DNA of 64,000 nucleotides from Skeletonema tropicum. Lineage: Eukaryota; Bacillariophyta; Thalassiosirophyceae; Thalassiosirales; Thalassiosiraceae. This document shows positions 62,177 to 64,000 of the stretch, piece after piece. The translations under genes and the position numbers were made by a program. The DNA lies in contig CM074128.1 of NCBI GenBank assembly GCA_037178625.1, positions 4,092,001-4,156,000 on the forward strand, in the 5' to 3' direction. The stretch's first letter is position 1. Each line of letters opens with the position of its first letter. The notes under the pieces are model-generated. The model was not told the origin of the DNA. It did no database searches and saw only the letters and a list, made by a program, of their open reading frames with translations.

Positions 62177-63439
62177 ATGAGCATGAGCAACAAGAAACAG
62201 GTCCCACGGAGACGCTACTCCGACAAGAATATAAATTTGCCAAAACAGCTACCACTAGTCGGACTAGGCTGCAGTTCATTTTCATCCTTCTTTTCATCAG
62301 AGGAAGACAATGCTAAATTATTGACTATTGATACAGTATCAAGAGAACATCCTGCAGTGATAGGCTGGATTGAGACCATCCGACACGCTGTTCTAAATCG
62401 TGGTATAAATTTACTCGACACAGCGCCTTGGTATGGACATGGTGTGTCAGAAACTGTCGTTGGGTATGCGTTAGATACAATCCTCTCTAATGATTATGAA
62501 GGATGCGACCAAGTACAACATAGAAAACGCACCGGGTCACTTGCTCGCAGTGATATCATCATCAACACGAAAGTTGGTCGATACGAGGCCGACCCATTGA
62601 AACAGTTTGATTTCTCCTACGAAACAACAATAAAGTCTGTTCAGCGCTCACTGGAACGAATGAATTGCAATTACATTGATGTGTTACAATTACACGACCC
62701 AGAGTTTGCACCTATATCGATACTGATGAAAGAAACTATCCCAGCTTTGTTAGAATGCAAGCGAAGGGGGTGGGCAAGAGCGTTAGGACTAACAGGATAT
62801 CCTTTGGACGTTCAACAACAGGTATTGGTCAAAGCAAAGTTGGAATTTGGCAATGTATTTGACCAGTCGTTGGTTTACTGTCACAGCAACCTTCACGATA
62901 ATAGTCTTTTTACGGAGAATTGCTTCCCGAGCGAAAGATCACAAACTGATACCTTCGCAGGATTCTGTAAGCACGCAAATGTTCACCTGATGGCAGCAGC
63001 ACCCTTATCGATGGGTCTCCTTACTCACGCTGGACCACCCGTATGGCATCCCGCACCTCTTGCGTTGAAAGAAGCGTGCGCGAAAGCTTCCAAGTTATGC
63101 CAGTCTGAGGGAGTCAACGTGTCCTCTTTAGCTATATTGTATTCCTTGTCACATCCAAGTATTGGTTGTACTTTGTTGGGCATGAAGGATGAAAAGGAAG
63201 TCGATGTAGCTGCTGATCTGGCGTCGCGTTTTTCTGCTGTAGACTTCAATAATGATGAGGAAAATCAAGATTTGATTCTTGATCAAGTGTTGACTCCGAA
63301 AGAACGACGTGTGCTGAATATGCTGCTAGACAAGACTGATGGACCATTCTTTCAGCTGAAAGAGGACTATCGCTGGGATGGGAGACAAGAAGCTGCAAAG
63401 TTTTGGGCACTCGTCGATGATATGAAACGAAAATCATGA
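62177..63439 (+). CDS. Aldo-keto reductase, L-galactose/D-arabinose dehydrogenase-like
   Basis: 420 residues. AKR active-site set: LLDTAPWYGHG (~80, Asp and Tyr), IINTKVGR (~131, Lys) and LQLHD (~172, His). The patterns GLGCSSF, FDFSYETTIKSVQRSLERMN, IDVLQLHDPEF and AAAPLSMGLLTHAGPP...WHPA match plant L-galactose dehydrogenase and yeast Ara2 far better than 2,5-didehydrogluconate reductases. That enzyme oxidises L-galactose to L-galactono-1,4-lactone in the ascorbate pathway with NAD. Two charged insertions (~112-125 and a tail near 350-370) exceed the usual ~320 residues. Predicted cytosolic; no leader. Confidence 0.87.
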   Translation: MSMSNKKQVPRRRYSDKNINLPKQLPLVGLGCSSFSSFFSSEEDNAKLLTIDTVSREHPAVIGWIETIRHAVLNRGINLLDTAPWYGHGVSETVVGYALDTILSNDYEGCDQVQHRKRTGSLARSDIIINTKVGRYEADPLKQFDFSYETTIKSVQRSLERMNCNYIDVLQLHDPEFAPISILMKETIPALLECKRRGWARALGLTGYPLDVQQQVLVKAKLEFGNVFDQSLVYCHSNLHDNSLFTENCFPSERSQTDTFAGFCKHANVHLMAAAPLSMGLLTHAGPPVWHPAPLALKEACAKASKLCQSEGVNVSSLAILYSLSHPSIGCTLLGMKDEKEVDVAADLASRFSAVDFNNDEENQDLILDQVLTPKERRVLNMLLDKTDGPFFQLKEDYRWDGRQEAAKFWALVDDMKRKS

Positions 63440-63478
63440 TGAATCAAAGCTATGTTACTCATTAGTATAGAATTCATA

Positions 63479-64000
63479 TCACGGTATTCCGTCCAGCATT
63501 CTTAATTTTTCGGTTCTCCAACACAATCGTCCCTCATCATCACCCACTCCCTCAGAAAGGGAAGCTATTGCTTGTGTTTCCTCTTCACTTAGCTCAAAAT
63601 TAAAAATATCACTGTTCTCTTTCATCCTATTTGGATCACATGTTTTTGGCACTATAGCACAGTTTCTTTGTAAAGACCACCGTAAAAGTATTTGTGCTGG
63701 GGTCTTGTTTAATCTTTTGGATGCATCCAGAACTGGAGCTGACTCAAGAAGTTTACCGCCGAGTGCCTTCCATTTTGCTTTTGTTCCATCTTGTCCGCCA
63801 AGAGCTGCGTATGCTTGCACTACTATCCCCTCTTTCTGGCAGTACTCAATCAGATCACTTTGTGGATAGTATGGATGACATTCTATCTGATTTACTGCTG
63901 GAGGCCACAGGGATGCTGTTTCTTTCAAAGTTTCAAGATGCTTAACTGTGAAGTTGGACACAGCTATAGACCTTGCCTTCCCTTGACGATATGCATCTTC
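63479..64000 (-). CDS. Aldo-keto reductase (2,5-DKG reductase/prostaglandin-F-synthase type), 3' part
   Basis: The frame is open to the window edge (174 codons), so the true start lies beyond 64000. The fragment reads EDAYRQGKARSIAVSNF, then VNQIECHPYYPQ, AYAALGGQDG, PAQILLRWSLQRNCAIVPK and NFELSEEETQAIASL, the typical C-terminal NADPH-binding half of AKR3/AKR5 enzymes (IPK...R.KEN motif as VPKTCDPNRMKEN). Catalytic Asp/Tyr/Lys should lie upstream. It converges with the L-galactose-dehydrogenase-like gene with ~40 bases between their stop codons; the two belong to different AKR branches and are not a tandem copy. Confidence 0.88.
   Translation of the reverse strand, partial: EDAYRQGKARSIAVSNFTVKHLETLKETASLWPPAVNQIECHPYYPQSDLIEYCQKEGIVVQAYAALGGQDGTKAKWKALGGKLLESAPVLDASKRLNKTPAQILLRWSLQRNCAIVPKTCDPNRMKENSDIFNFELSEEETQAIASLSEGVGDDEGRLCWRTEKLRMLDGIP

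Overview
The window looks like nuclear DNA of a diatom, most likely a centric one. The evidence is: short GT-AG introns of roughly 80-150 bases; several preproteins with a signal peptide followed by an Ala-Phe type plastid cleavage motif; a Ty1/copia fragment of the type seen in diatoms; and secreted proteins with Pro/Thr/Ser-rich 'SPT' linkers and Cys-rich modules. Species is not determined. Genes are dense on both strands; many are single-exon, and six could be spliced convincingly (gene models given below).

Layout. 1-2.3 kb: retrotransposon debris (decayed copia RT/RNase H). 2.3-11.4 kb: a bacterial-type RecB-family/DUF2779 nuclease, a fragment of a Cys-rich gene, mitochondrial ribosomal protein bL27, a HAD phosphatase, an unknown protein, and a three-exon EF-hand/PH-like/ankyrin protein. 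11.6-15.9 kb: about 22 tandem copies of a ~190-bp unit that carries a decayed minus-strand reading frame. 16.1-25.9 kb: a secretory GT41 glycosyltransferase, a DnaJ-X protein, a Dbp5-type mRNA-export helicase, an EGF-like membrane protein and an ankyrin protein. 26.7-33.9 kb: a small multi-pass transporter-like protein, RidA, two secreted wall/surface-type proteins (Cys-rich mucin-like, and PLC-like phosphodiesterase), and a possible Golgin-A7/Erf4 protein. 34.3-39.6 kb: ubiquilin, a nucleolin-like two-RRM protein, a tetraspan protein, and an MPR1-like acetyltransferase. 39.8-45.1 kb: two tandem, nearly identical four-exon MFS sugar transporters.

45.2-50.9 kb is a gene-free island of small mobile elements: a hairpin-rich TA-flanked MITE, a 367-bp TRIM-like LTR element with a perfect 5-bp target duplication, a 983-bp tandem repeat (2.6 copies) and a complete Stowaway-like MITE whose left half is trapped in the tandem units.

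50.9-64 kb: a sphingomyelin-synthase-like PAP2 protein, PrimPol, a histidine phosphatase, frataxin, a probably plastid-targeted two-lobe retropepsin-like protein, a 157-bp MITE, a small tetraspan protein, a plastid-type rhomboid protease, an L-galactose-dehydrogenase-like aldo-keto reductase and the 3' part of a second aldo-keto reductase cut by the window edge. The genes are mostly unrelated housekeeping functions. The main novelty is in the repeats: four or five short non-autonomous element families can be delimited to the base from their termini and target duplications, and one small GC-capped element recurs in several intergenic promoters.
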